This document shows, piece by piece, positions 14,479 through 21,191 of a DNA stretch of 26,707 bases. Positions within the stretch are counted from its first letter, which is position 1; every line of letters starts with the position of its first letter. Below the pieces are notes generated by a model. The model searched no databases and was not told the DNA's origin. It saw only the letters and a list, made by a program, of their open reading frames with translations. Origin of the DNA: JAMCRM01 sp041685075 (GTDB lineage: Bacteria > Acidobacteriota > Terriglobia > Bryobacterales > Bryobacteraceae). The position numbers and the translations under genes are program-made. Location of the stretch: the NCBI GenBank assembly GCA_041685075.1, contig JAWLGN010000042.1, positions 1 through 26,707 on the forward strand, read 5' to 3'.

Positions 14479-15750
14479 TTAAATGTTCTTCGTGAAGTAA
14501 AGGTCCGCCGCGCGCTGCATCTCGGCTTGGGTGATCCGCAGGGGCCGCTGCTCGTACTCGCAGATCGACCGCATGATATCCAGAATATCCACCGGGTAGC
14601 AGGCCCTGAGCGCCGGGGAGCGCTCCAGGCAGAGCCGCCGCAGGCACTCCGCGGCATCGGCGGCAACCGGCGCCCCGGCGCGCTCCACCACCCGCGCGAA
14701 GATGCGGTCGAAGATCTCCGGCCCCACCTCCTCCACGTACACCTTCGTGTGGATGCGCCGCAGGAAGGCTTCATCGGCCAGCTCGCGCGGTTCCAGGTTG
14801 GTCGAGAAAACCACCAGCATTTCGAAGGGAATCTTGAACTTCACCCCGTGGCTCAGGGTGAGGTAGTCCACCCGGCGGTCCAGCGGCACGATCCAGCGGT
14901 TCAGCAGCTCGCGCGGCGACATCACCTGCCGGCCGAAATCGTCGATCAGGAAGATGCCGTTGTTGGCCTTCATCTGCAAGGGCGCCGAGTAGATCCCGGT
15001 GGCCTCGTCCAGCCGCAGCTCGAGCATGCCGGGCACCAGTTCGCCGCCGACGGTGACGCAGGGCCGGCGGCAAACCACCCAGCGGGGGTCCAGGTAATCG
15101 TCGGCCGCGCCCTCCACCTCCCGGTGCACCACCGGGTCGAACAGGGTCACGATGTGGCCGTCCACGTCGATGGCGTAGGGCACCAGGATGGCATCGTCGT
15201 AGATCCGCAGAATACGCTCCGCGATGCTGGTTTTGCCGTTGCCCGTGGGCCCGTATAGAAACAGCGAGCGGTGCGAGATCAGCGCCGGGCCCAGTTGATC
15301 GAACATGCTGTCCGGAATGACCAGGTCCGAATAGGCGTTGTACAGCAACTCGCGCGTCACCTTGGGATGCGCCGCCTGCTCGCGCGCCGCCCGGTGATAG
15401 GCTTCCACGTGCACCGGCATGGGGCCGGCATAGTTGCCTAGTTGCGAGCGCTCGGTGGCCTGCTCCCGGCCCTTGTTGGTGAGCTTGAAGGCGTAGTCGT
15501 CCCCCTGCATCCCCACCACGTCCAGGAACTGCTGCTGCCGCAGGTAGTGGTAGAGCGCCTCGGTCGCCTCGATCGAAACTTTCATGGACCGGCTCAGCGC
15601 CCGCAGGCTGCTGGTTCCCTGCACCCGGATATGGCGGAGCGCCAGGTTCACGACCAGGGGCATCGGAATCCCCAGGTCCTCGATGCGGTCCGGCACCACC
15701 GGCCAGAAGGCCGGACGCTCGGGCTGTGGCTTGGGCGTCGCGGTAGTCAT
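14479..15750 (-). CDS. AAA+ ATPase with N-terminal winged-helix-like domain
   Basis: 423 residues. The N-terminal part (about 25-105) reads like a winged helix: TSSLRALSRSMKVSIEATEALYHYLRQQQFLDVVG, then a wing KLTNKGREQA. The ATPase has Walker A GPTGNGKT (167-174), Walker B GIFLIDDFGRQ (265-275), sensor-1 FSTNLEP (315-321) and an arginine-finger-like DEAFLRRI (326-333). The lid (YPVDILDIMRSICEYEQRPLRIT) resembles MoxR/ClpX-like proteins. Function is not known to me; the domain order suggests a DNA-linked or remodelling ATPase. ATG at 15750 has no clear ribosome site. Transcribed alone, convergent with the membrane protein gene. Its context gives no partner. Confidence 0.8.
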   Translation of the reverse strand: MTTATPKPQPERPAFWPVVPDRIEDLGIPMPLVVNLALRHIRVQGTSSLRALSRSMKVSIEATEALYHYLRQQQFLDVVGMQGDDYAFKLTNKGREQATERSQLGNYAGPMPVHVEAYHRAAREQAAHPKVTRELLYNAYSDLVIPDSMFDQLGPALISHRSLFLYGPTGNGKTSIAERILRIYDDAILVPYAIDVDGHIVTLFDPVVHREVEGAADDYLDPRWVVCRRPCVTVGGELVPGMLELRLDEATGIYSAPLQMKANNGIFLIDDFGRQVMSPRELLNRWIVPLDRRVDYLTLSHGVKFKIPFEMLVVFSTNLEPRELADEAFLRRIHTKVYVEEVGPEIFDRIFARVVERAGAPVAADAAECLRRLCLERSPALRACYPVDILDIMRSICEYEQRPLRITQAEMQRAADLYFTKNI

Positions 15751-15836
15751 GGCTTCGAGTCGCGCGTGCTTTTATTGTGGCGCGCCTCGCGCTGCCGCAC
15801 CAGACTGCCATTGGTTAACATGGGCGCCGGCCCGCG

Positions 15837-16775
15837 CTATCCCGCGGTCGATTGCGCGCGCCAGCCCACCCGCTCGAGCACGCTCCGGGCCACCCGCGCC
15901 GTGCCGGCGTGAATCTCCACCGTGTCGTAGGCGTTCTCGGCATACCCGCCCGCCAGCATCACGGCCGCCGGGATGCGGTGGTTGAGCGCCGTCCACAGCA
16001 CCAGCCGGTCGCGCTCCTCCAGTCCCTCCCTGGTGAGCGCCAGCCCGCCCAACTGGTCCTCGCCATAGGGATCCGCACCCGCCACGTAGAGCACCAGTTC
16101 CGGCTCGAAACTCGCGAGCGCCAGCCGGTAGCCTTCCCCCAACCGGTGCAGGTACTCTTCGTCCTCGGTGCCGTCGGCCAGGTGGATATCGAGGCTGGAG
16201 AGCGGCTTCTCCCCGGGATAGTTGTTGAGCTGGTGGATGGAGAGCGTGAACACGGAAGGATCGCCCGCGAAGATGGCCGCCGTGCCGTTGCCCTGGTGCA
16301 CATCGCAATCCACCACCATCACGCGCCTGACGAGCCCCTCGCGCTGCATCTTGCGGGCCGCCACGGCAATGTCGTTCACCGCGCAGAAGCCCTCCCCGTG
16401 TCCCGCGAAGGCGTGATGAAATCCGCCCCCCAGGTTGAACCCGATGCCCTGTTCCAACGCCAGCCGGGCGGCCAGAATCGAGCCGCCCGCCGCCAGCCAG
16501 AACGCCTGCATGGTGCGCGGCGAGTAGGGAATCTCCAGCCGCACCAGGTCGTTGTAGCTCAGGGTGCCGTGTTTCAGACGCTCCACCCAGGAGCGCTCGT
16601 GCACCAGCAGCAGGTCCTCGTCGGCGGCCGGCTCCGGGGTGACGAAATCTTCCGGCGCGGCGAATCCGTCCAGCAGCAGGCGCTCCCGCAGCCAGCGGTA
16701 CTTCTGCGAAGGGAAGACGTGCTCGCCCAGGTTCAGATCGTAATCCTCGTGGTAGACCAGTCGAAACGGCAGCAT
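15837..16775 (-). CDS. histone-deacetylase-superfamily hydrolase (acetoin-utilisation/HDAC type)
   Basis: 312-residue zinc-dependent amidohydrolase fold. Active-site elements are complete: His120-His121 in GGGFHHAFAGHGEGFC, zinc ligands Asp158 and His160 in DCDVHQGNG, Asp235 in AGADPYGED, and the catalytic Tyr278 in AGGYAENA. Bacterial members remove acetyl or similar groups from polyamines, small amides or proteins; the substrate is not shown by sequence. The start at 16775 has GGGAGGTGATG upstream, a near-perfect Shine-Dalgarno match located between the AI-2E permease stop and this ATG, so the two are probably translated from one mRNA. Confidence 0.92.
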   Translation of the reverse strand: MLPFRLVYHEDYDLNLGEHVFPSQKYRWLRERLLLDGFAAPEDFVTPEPAADEDLLLVHERSWVERLKHGTLSYNDLVRLEIPYSPRTMQAFWLAAGGSILAARLALEQGIGFNLGGGFHHAFAGHGEGFCAVNDIAVAARKMQREGLVRRVMVVDCDVHQGNGTAAIFAGDPSVFTLSIHQLNNYPGEKPLSSLDIHLADGTEDEEYLHRLGEGYRLALASFEPELVLYVAGADPYGEDQLGGLALTREGLEERDRLVLWTALNHRIPAAVMLAGGYAENAYDTVEIHAGTARVARSVLERVGWRAQSTAG

Positions 16776-16791
16776 CGCATCACCTCCCGGC

Positions 16792-17997
16792 TCAATCGCC
16801 CAGGAATTTGCCCACCGCCCGCAACCCCTTCACGTTGTCGCAGACGGCCTTCAGACCGGCGGTGAGCGGAATGGCCAGCACCAGCCCCGCCGCGTCCCAC
16901 AAAAAGCCCCAGATCATCAGCGAAAAGGTCACCACCAGCGGGTTCAGGTGGACGCGCGAACCCACTATCTTGGGATACAGCAGGTTCAGCGCCAACAAGT
17001 GGAAGACGCTCACGATGGCAAACACCAGCAGGTAGCCCGATAGATTGTTGAATGCCGTGAGCGCCACGAACATGGGGGGAATCAACGCCAGCGGCAGGCC
17101 CACGTAGGGCACCAGGCTCAGGAAGCCGCTCAGCGGCCCGATCAGCAGCGGATACGGCAGCCGGATCAGAAAGAACGTGAGCGAGCTGAAGACCGCCAGC
17201 AGCAGGCCCAGCAGGAAGTTCCCCACCACGAAGGCGCGCGCCATCCCGGCGATCCCCTGCAGGCTGCGCGCAGCCACCAGCCGGTCCTCCCCCTGGAAGA
17301 ACTGCAGGAAGCTGCGGTTGATGTGGTCCCGCCAGCTCAGCATGAAGTAGACCAGGAAGGGCACGAAGGAAGCCATCAAAAGGATCTGGTAAAGCGACCC
17401 CAGCCGTGCGTAGATGTACTCGGCAATGGCGGAACGCCTCTCGAAGGCCGGCGCCTCGGGCAGGGGCAGCGGCGGCGGCGGTTCGGTAATGATCACCCCC
17501 GGCCGGCGCCTCTTGCGCGCCAACTCGGCCTGCCTCTGCGCCTCCAGTCTCTGGGCTTCGAGCTGCCGCTGCCGCTCCTCCTCGCGCCGCCGCGCGCTGG
17601 CCGGCATCATCACTTCGTAGATCCGCGTCTCGGCGTTCTGCACCCGCTGCCGCACGTCTTCCACCAGGTCGCCCACCCGCTGCCCGTACTTGGGCAGCTC
17701 GTTCAACAGCACCGAAGCCTGCGCGTAGGCCCCGATCCCGGCCAGGTAGAGACCCAGCAGCGCTACCGTGCACACCACGAAGCTGGCCACCGTGCGCGGC
17801 AGGCGCAGCCGCATCAGCAGCACCACGAAAGGCTCCAGAATGAATGCGATGATGACCGCCACCAGGGAGGTGATGAAAAAGACCCGGCCGTAGTACAGGA
17901 TCGCGATCAGCACTCCGATGGCGATCAGCGGCGCGGCAAAGCCCCGGATGTGCTTCACTTCCAAGTCCGGCTTCAATGAATTCAACGGGACAGCCAC
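16792..17997 (-). CDS. AI-2E family transporter (PerM/TqsA-like permease)
   Basis: About 401 residues with eight membrane helices. Signature stretches are FFITSLVAVIIAFILEPFVVLL at the start, then FLVYFMLSWRDHINRSF, LIGPLSGFLSLVPYVGLPLALIPP and a C-terminal LLYPKIVGSRVHLNPLVVTFSLMIWG. The soluble region between helices 3 and 4 carries a charged, coiled-coil-like insert (RRREEERQRQLEAQRLEAQRQ) and a proline stretch (EPPPPLPLPE). The GTG at 17997 is chosen because GGGAG lies 6 bases upstream; the frame opens further (18057) but through a repeat and without a ribosome site. The family exports small molecules or ions; AI-2 itself is proven only for a few members. Confidence 0.88.
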   Translation of the reverse strand: MAVPLNSLKPDLEVKHIRGFAAPLIAIGVLIAILYYGRVFFITSLVAVIIAFILEPFVVLLMRLRLPRTVASFVVCTVALLGLYLAGIGAYAQASVLLNELPKYGQRVGDLVEDVRQRVQNAETRIYEVMMPASARRREEERQRQLEAQRLEAQRQAELARKRRRPGVIITEPPPPLPLPEAPAFERRSAIAEYIYARLGSLYQILLMASFVPFLVYFMLSWRDHINRSFLQFFQGEDRLVAARSLQGIAGMARAFVVGNFLLGLLLAVFSSLTFFLIRLPYPLLIGPLSGFLSLVPYVGLPLALIPPMFVALTAFNNLSGYLLVFAIVSVFHLLALNLLYPKIVGSRVHLNPLVVTFSLMIWGFLWDAAGLVLAIPLTAGLKAVCDNVKGLRAVGKFLGD

Positions 17998-18032
17998 GGA
18001 CCTCTCCCACCTGTTTTTTCCGCTGCGGCGCG

Positions 18033-18086
18033 GCAGCGCCGGCTGACTCGACCCCACCGTCCGCGCGCAGCGGCGGCTGACTCGAC
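18033..18086. repeat. 20-bp direct repeat between the permease gene and ruvX
   Basis: GCAGCGCCGGCTGACTCGAC (18033-18052) and GCAGCGGCGGCTGACTCGAC (18067-18086) differ at one base and start 34 bases apart. They lie in the divergent intergenic region just before the ruvX -10. They may be regulator half-sites or a remnant duplication. Confidence 0.7.
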
Positions 18087-18103
18087 TCTAACATGCTGCC
18101 GTC

Positions 18104-18109
18104 TATAAT
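18104..18109 (+). promoter_or_regulatory. consensus -10 box before ruvX
   Basis: TATAAT, a perfect -10 hexamer, ends 9 bases before the ruvX TTG codon. No good -35 is seen at 17 bases. If used, the ruvX mRNA would be nearly leaderless. Confidence 0.4.
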
Positions 18110-18118
18110 GAAATTGAC

Positions 18119-18538
18119 TTGCAGACGAAAACCCGCATCCTGGCGCTCGATGTCGGGCGGAGGCGCATCGGCATCGCCGTGAGCGACCCGCTGGGCATCA
18201 CCGCGCAGGGGCTGCCCAACCTGGAGCGCACCAGGAAGCGCGACGACCTGGACGCCCTGGCCCGCCTGGCCGCCGAGCACCAGGCCGGCCTTATTCTGGT
18301 CGGCAACCCCATCAATATGAGCGGGTCCGAAGGGCGCCAGTCGGCCTGGGTGCGGGAGTTCGCCGAAGCCGTCGAGCGCCGGACCGGCATCCCCGTCAAG
18401 CTCTGGGACGAGCGGCTCACCACCGTCGAGGCATCCCGCGTGCTCCGTGCCAGCGGAATAGGAATTGAGAAACGCGCCGCCGCGGTGGACCGGCTCTCCG
18501 CCGTCATCCTCTTGCAGAGCTACCTGGATTCCTTGTGA
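18119..18538 (+). CDS. ruvX: RuvX/YqgF-type Holliday-junction resolvase-like nuclease (pre-16S rRNA maturation)
   Basis: 139 residues, the usual family length. RNase-H-like fold motifs: ALDVGRRRIGIAVSD (Asp in strand 1), LILVGNPINMSGSEG, KLWDERLTT and the final AAVDRLSAVILLQSYL with the C-terminal Asp. YqgF proteins act in 16S rRNA 5'-end processing and are often named Holliday-junction resolvases. The only usable start is TTG at 18119, since a stop lies at 18089 and ATG 18108 is out of frame. The stop overlaps the mltG GTG by 4 bases (GTGA). Confidence 0.93.
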   Translation: MQTKTRILALDVGRRRIGIAVSDPLGITAQGLPNLERTRKRDDLDALARLAAEHQAGLILVGNPINMSGSEGRQSAWVREFAEAVERRTGIPVKLWDERLTTVEASRVLRASGIGIEKRAAAVDRLSAVILLQSYLDSL

Positions 18539-19524
18539 AACGCCTCCTCCTCCTGCTTGCGCTCGCCGCCGTGGCCGCGGCCGGCTGGTTCCTCGTCACG
18601 CTCCACCGGCCGTACGCCGGCTTCGGCCAGGAGGTCTTCGTGGACATCCCGCGCGGCACCCCCACGCGCCGCATTGCCGCCCAGCTCGCCGGCGCCGGGG
18701 TCATCCGCGCCGAATGGCAGTTCCTGGCCGCGCGCGCGCTCAAGCGCCACAAGAGGCTGCAGGCCGGCGAGTACCGCTTCCACCGCCCGGCCAGCGCCAT
18801 GGAGGTCTTCGACCGCATCGCCCGCGGCGACATCTTCTCCTACCGCCTCCGCGTGCCGGAAGGGAAGAATATTTTCGAAATCGCCGCGCTGGCCGAGCAA
18901 CTCGGGCTCTTCCCGGCCGAGCAGTTTCTGAAGGCGGCTCGCGACCCGGCCCTCATCCGGGACCTCGCGCCGGAAGCTCCGTCGCTCGAAGGCTACCTCT
19001 TCCCGAGCACCTACTTCCTCACGCGCCGCGCCACGCCCGAGGGCCTCTGCCGCATGATGACCAACCAGTTCCGCAAGGTCTGGAGCCGCCTGGGGGGCGG
19101 CACGGATGTGCACCGCGTGGTGACGCTCGCCTCCCTGGTGGAGCGCGAGGGCAAGGTGCCGGAGGAGCGCCCCCTCATCGCCGCGGTCTTCCTGCGGCGG
19201 CTCGAGCGCGGCATGCGCCTCGATTGCGACCCCACCACCATCTACGCCGCCATGCTCGAAGGCGGCTGGCGCGGCCAAATCCATCGCTCGGACCTCGACC
19301 GCGACCACCCCTACAATACCTACCGCCGCGCCGGCCTGCCCCCCGGCGCCATCGCCAACCCCGGCGAGCAGTCCCTTCGGGCCGTGCTCCACCCCGCCGA
19401 TACCGACGCTCTCTACTTCGTGCTGCGCCCGGACGGCAGCGGCGCCCATACCTTCTCCGCTACCCTGGAGGCGCAGCAGCGCGCCGTGGCCGAGTATCGC
19501 CGTGGACTCCGCAACCGCCAGTAA
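18535..19524 (+). CDS. mltG: endolytic murein transglycosylase MltG (YceG-like)
   Basis: 329 residues. An N-terminal membrane anchor (LLLLLALAAVAAAGWFLV), a LysM-like part (EVFVDIPRGTPTRRIAAQLAGAGVI to LQAGEYRF) and the YceG catalytic domain with LEGYLFPSTY, the catalytic Glu203 in LASLVEREG, and YNTYRRAGLPPGAIANPG. MltG cleaves nascent glycan strands and limits their length. GTG start overlapping ruvX by 4 bases, a common ruvX-mltG pairing. Its end overlaps the next gene by 23 bases. Confidence 0.94.
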   Translation: MKRLLLLLALAAVAAAGWFLVTLHRPYAGFGQEVFVDIPRGTPTRRIAAQLAGAGVIRAEWQFLAARALKRHKRLQAGEYRFHRPASAMEVFDRIARGDIFSYRLRVPEGKNIFEIAALAEQLGLFPAEQFLKAARDPALIRDLAPEAPSLEGYLFPSTYFLTRRATPEGLCRMMTNQFRKVWSRLGGGTDVHRVVTLASLVEREGKVPEERPLIAAVFLRRLERGMRLDCDPTTIYAAMLEGGWRGQIHRSDLDRDHPYNTYRRAGLPPGAIANPGEQSLRAVLHPADTDALYFVLRPDGSGAHTFSATLEAQQRAVAEYRRGLRNRQ

Positions 19525-19972
19525 GAAGCAGCGCCTGGCCGCCTGGCTCGCCGTCCACCAGCCGGCTTCCATCGGGGAGGCCGAATGGGATTCCCTGCTC
19601 CGCGAACTCGCCCCCATTTCGGAAAGCTATCTGCGGGAACTCCTCCGCCGCACCGGCCTGCCCTTCGAGCAGCCCTGGGCGGGCGTGCGGCAAAAGACCT
19701 TCGAGGAACTCGAAGCCTCGCTCGAAGAGCTGCGCCGGGTCTACGCCGAGTCGCTGGCCGCCGGGCTGAAGGACCGCGCCCGCTCCTGCCGCCGCGTGGT
19801 CATCGCTGCCAAGGACCACGCCCGCTTCGCCGCCCGCAACCCCCGCACCTCCGCCGCCGTGCGCGACCGCAAGGAGGAGATGGTGGAGTGGATGCTGGTG
19901 TGGCTGGGGGACCCGGAACTCTTCCCCGACTGGGTGCGGGCACGGAAGCGCGTGATGCCGCTGTTACAGTAG
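19502..19972 (+). CDS. uncharacterised 156-residue protein
   Basis: Not recognised. A soluble, helix-rich and charged protein without signal or membrane segments. The N-terminal half (KKQRLAAWLAVHQ, EAEWDSLLRELAPISESYLRELLRRTGLP) looks like short helices of a small binding fold. The C-terminal half contains RSCRRVVIAAKDHARFAARN and KEEMVEWMLVWLGDPELFPDWV. GTG at 19502 overlaps the end of mltG by 23 bases and the stop is 4 bases before the hpnI GTG, so it is inside one transcription unit with ruvX, mltG and hpnI. Codon bias follows the neighbours, supporting a real gene. Confidence 0.75.
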   Translation: MDSATASKKQRLAAWLAVHQPASIGEAEWDSLLRELAPISESYLRELLRRTGLPFEQPWAGVRQKTFEELEASLEELRRVYAESLAAGLKDRARSCRRVVIAAKDHARFAARNPRTSAAVRDRKEEMVEWMLVWLGDPELFPDWVRARKRVMPLLQ

Positions 19973-19976
19973 GGTT

Positions 19977-21122
19977 GTGGTTGCCGCGCTGCTCTCGGCC
20001 GTCGTCGCCGGATCCCTGGTCTATTGCGTCCTCACCATCGTCGCCGCCCGCCGTTACCTTGCCGTCCGGTTGCCGAAGCCGCCCCACACCCCGCCCATCA
20101 GCGTGCTGAAACCGCTCTCGGGACTCGACGACGGCCTGGAAGAGAACCTGCGCAGCTTCTTCGAACAGGACTACCCGAACTTTGAAATCCTCCTCGCCGT
20201 GCGGCAGCCGGACGATCCTGCCGTCGCGGTCGTCGAGCGGCTGCGTGCGGCCTACCCCCGGGTGCGCTCGCGGCTGATCACCACCGGCGAGCCGCCCTAC
20301 CCCAACGCCAAGGTCTTCAGCCTCGACTGCATGCTGGCCGAGGCGCGGCACGAGCTGGTGGTGATGAGCGATAGCGACGTCCGGGTGGCGCCTTCCATGT
20401 TGAGGGTGCTGGCGGCCGAGTTCAATGATCCGGCCGTGGGGCTGGCCACCTGCCCCTACCGCGCCGTGCCTGGATCGAGCCCCTGGTCCACGCTCGAGGC
20501 CCTGGGGCTGAATACCGAGTTCCTCTCCGGCGTGCTGGTGGCCCGGATGCTCGAAGGCATGAAGTTTGCTCTCGGCCCCACCATCGCGGCGCGCCGCGAA
20601 ACGCTCGCCCGCATCGGCGGCTTCTCCCGCCTGAAGGACTACCTGGCCGAAGACTTCGTCATGGGGCAGTTGGCCGCCGCCGCGGGCTACCGCGTAATCC
20701 TTTCGTCGTTCGTGATCGAGCACCGCATCGGCTCGCAGCGGCTGGGAGCGAACCTGCGGCACCGCCTGCGCTGGAACCGCAGCACACGCCGTTCGCGCCC
20801 CTGGGGCTACGTAGGGCAGGTCTTCACCAACCCGCTTCCGCCGGCGCTGCTGCTGTGGGCCGCGGCGCCCGGGCTCTGGTGGGTGGCCGCCCTCACCGCC
20901 CTGCTGCGCGCGGCCGCGGGCTGGGCGGTGGCCGGCGCCGTGCTGCGCGATCCCCTGACGCGCCGCCTCTGGTGGCTGGTGCCGCTTCAGGACGCGGCAT
21001 CCTTCCTCGCCTGGGTCGCGGGTTTCTTCGGCAGCACCATCACCTGGCGCGGGCGTCGCTACCGCGTCCTCCCCGACGGCCGCTTCGAGTTGATCGAAAA
21101 AGCGCTCCATTCGAGTCGATAA
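19977..21122 (+). CDS. hpnI: HpnI-type glycosyltransferase (GT21, ceramide-glucosyltransferase-like)
   Basis: 381 residues. N-terminal membrane helix (2-23), GT2/GT21 catalytic domain with SVLKPLSGLDDGLEENL, SFFEQDYPNFEILLAV, the DxD motif SDSDV (131-135), the AEDF region (224-227) and the RLRWNRSTR motif (263-271) that stands for (Q/R)xxRW. Two or three C-terminal membrane helices follow. HpnI adds N-acetylglucosamine to bacteriohopanetetrol in hopanoid synthesis, and the family resemblance is good. No other hopanoid gene is in the window, so a different lipid acceptor is possible. The last codons are part of a 24-bp repeat array. Confidence 0.8.
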   Translation: MVAALLSAVVAGSLVYCVLTIVAARRYLAVRLPKPPHTPPISVLKPLSGLDDGLEENLRSFFEQDYPNFEILLAVRQPDDPAVAVVERLRAAYPRVRSRLITTGEPPYPNAKVFSLDCMLAEARHELVVMSDSDVRVAPSMLRVLAAEFNDPAVGLATCPYRAVPGSSPWSTLEALGLNTEFLSGVLVARMLEGMKFALGPTIAARRETLARIGGFSRLKDYLAEDFVMGQLAAAAGYRVILSSFVIEHRIGSQRLGANLRHRLRWNRSTRRSRPWGYVGQVFTNPLPPALLLWAAAPGLWWVAALTALLRAAAGWAVAGAVLRDPLTRRLWWLVPLQDAASFLAWVAGFFGSTITWRGRRYRVLPDGRFELIEKALHSSR

Positions 21123-21180
21123 AGCGCTACGTTCGAACCGACAGAAAGCGCTACGTTCGAACCGACAGAAAAAGCGTTAC
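21099..21180. repeat. 24-bp direct repeats at and after the hpnI stop
   Basis: Two identical adjacent 24-base units AAAGCGCTACGTTCGAACCGACAG (21121-21144 and 21145-21168) are preceded by a diverged 22-base copy that encodes the end of hpnI (21099-21120) and followed by a partial AAAGCGTTAC (21171-21180). The array fills the 69-base gap before the carboxylase gene. In the hpnI frame the copies would give repeats of eight codons; a 2-base shorter first copy creates the stop. Confidence 0.85.
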
Positions 21181-21191
21181 AGTAGGGTGGA

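Noticed and set aside
14462..14484. Bidirectional terminator between the convergent membrane protein and ATPase genes
   Set aside because: Only 12 bases separate the stops and no stem with T-run is visible.
15751..15836. Sigma-54 promoter (TGGCAG-like) before the AAA+ ATPase
   Set aside because: The GG-GC spacing is one base short of the required 10 and the -12 element is poor.
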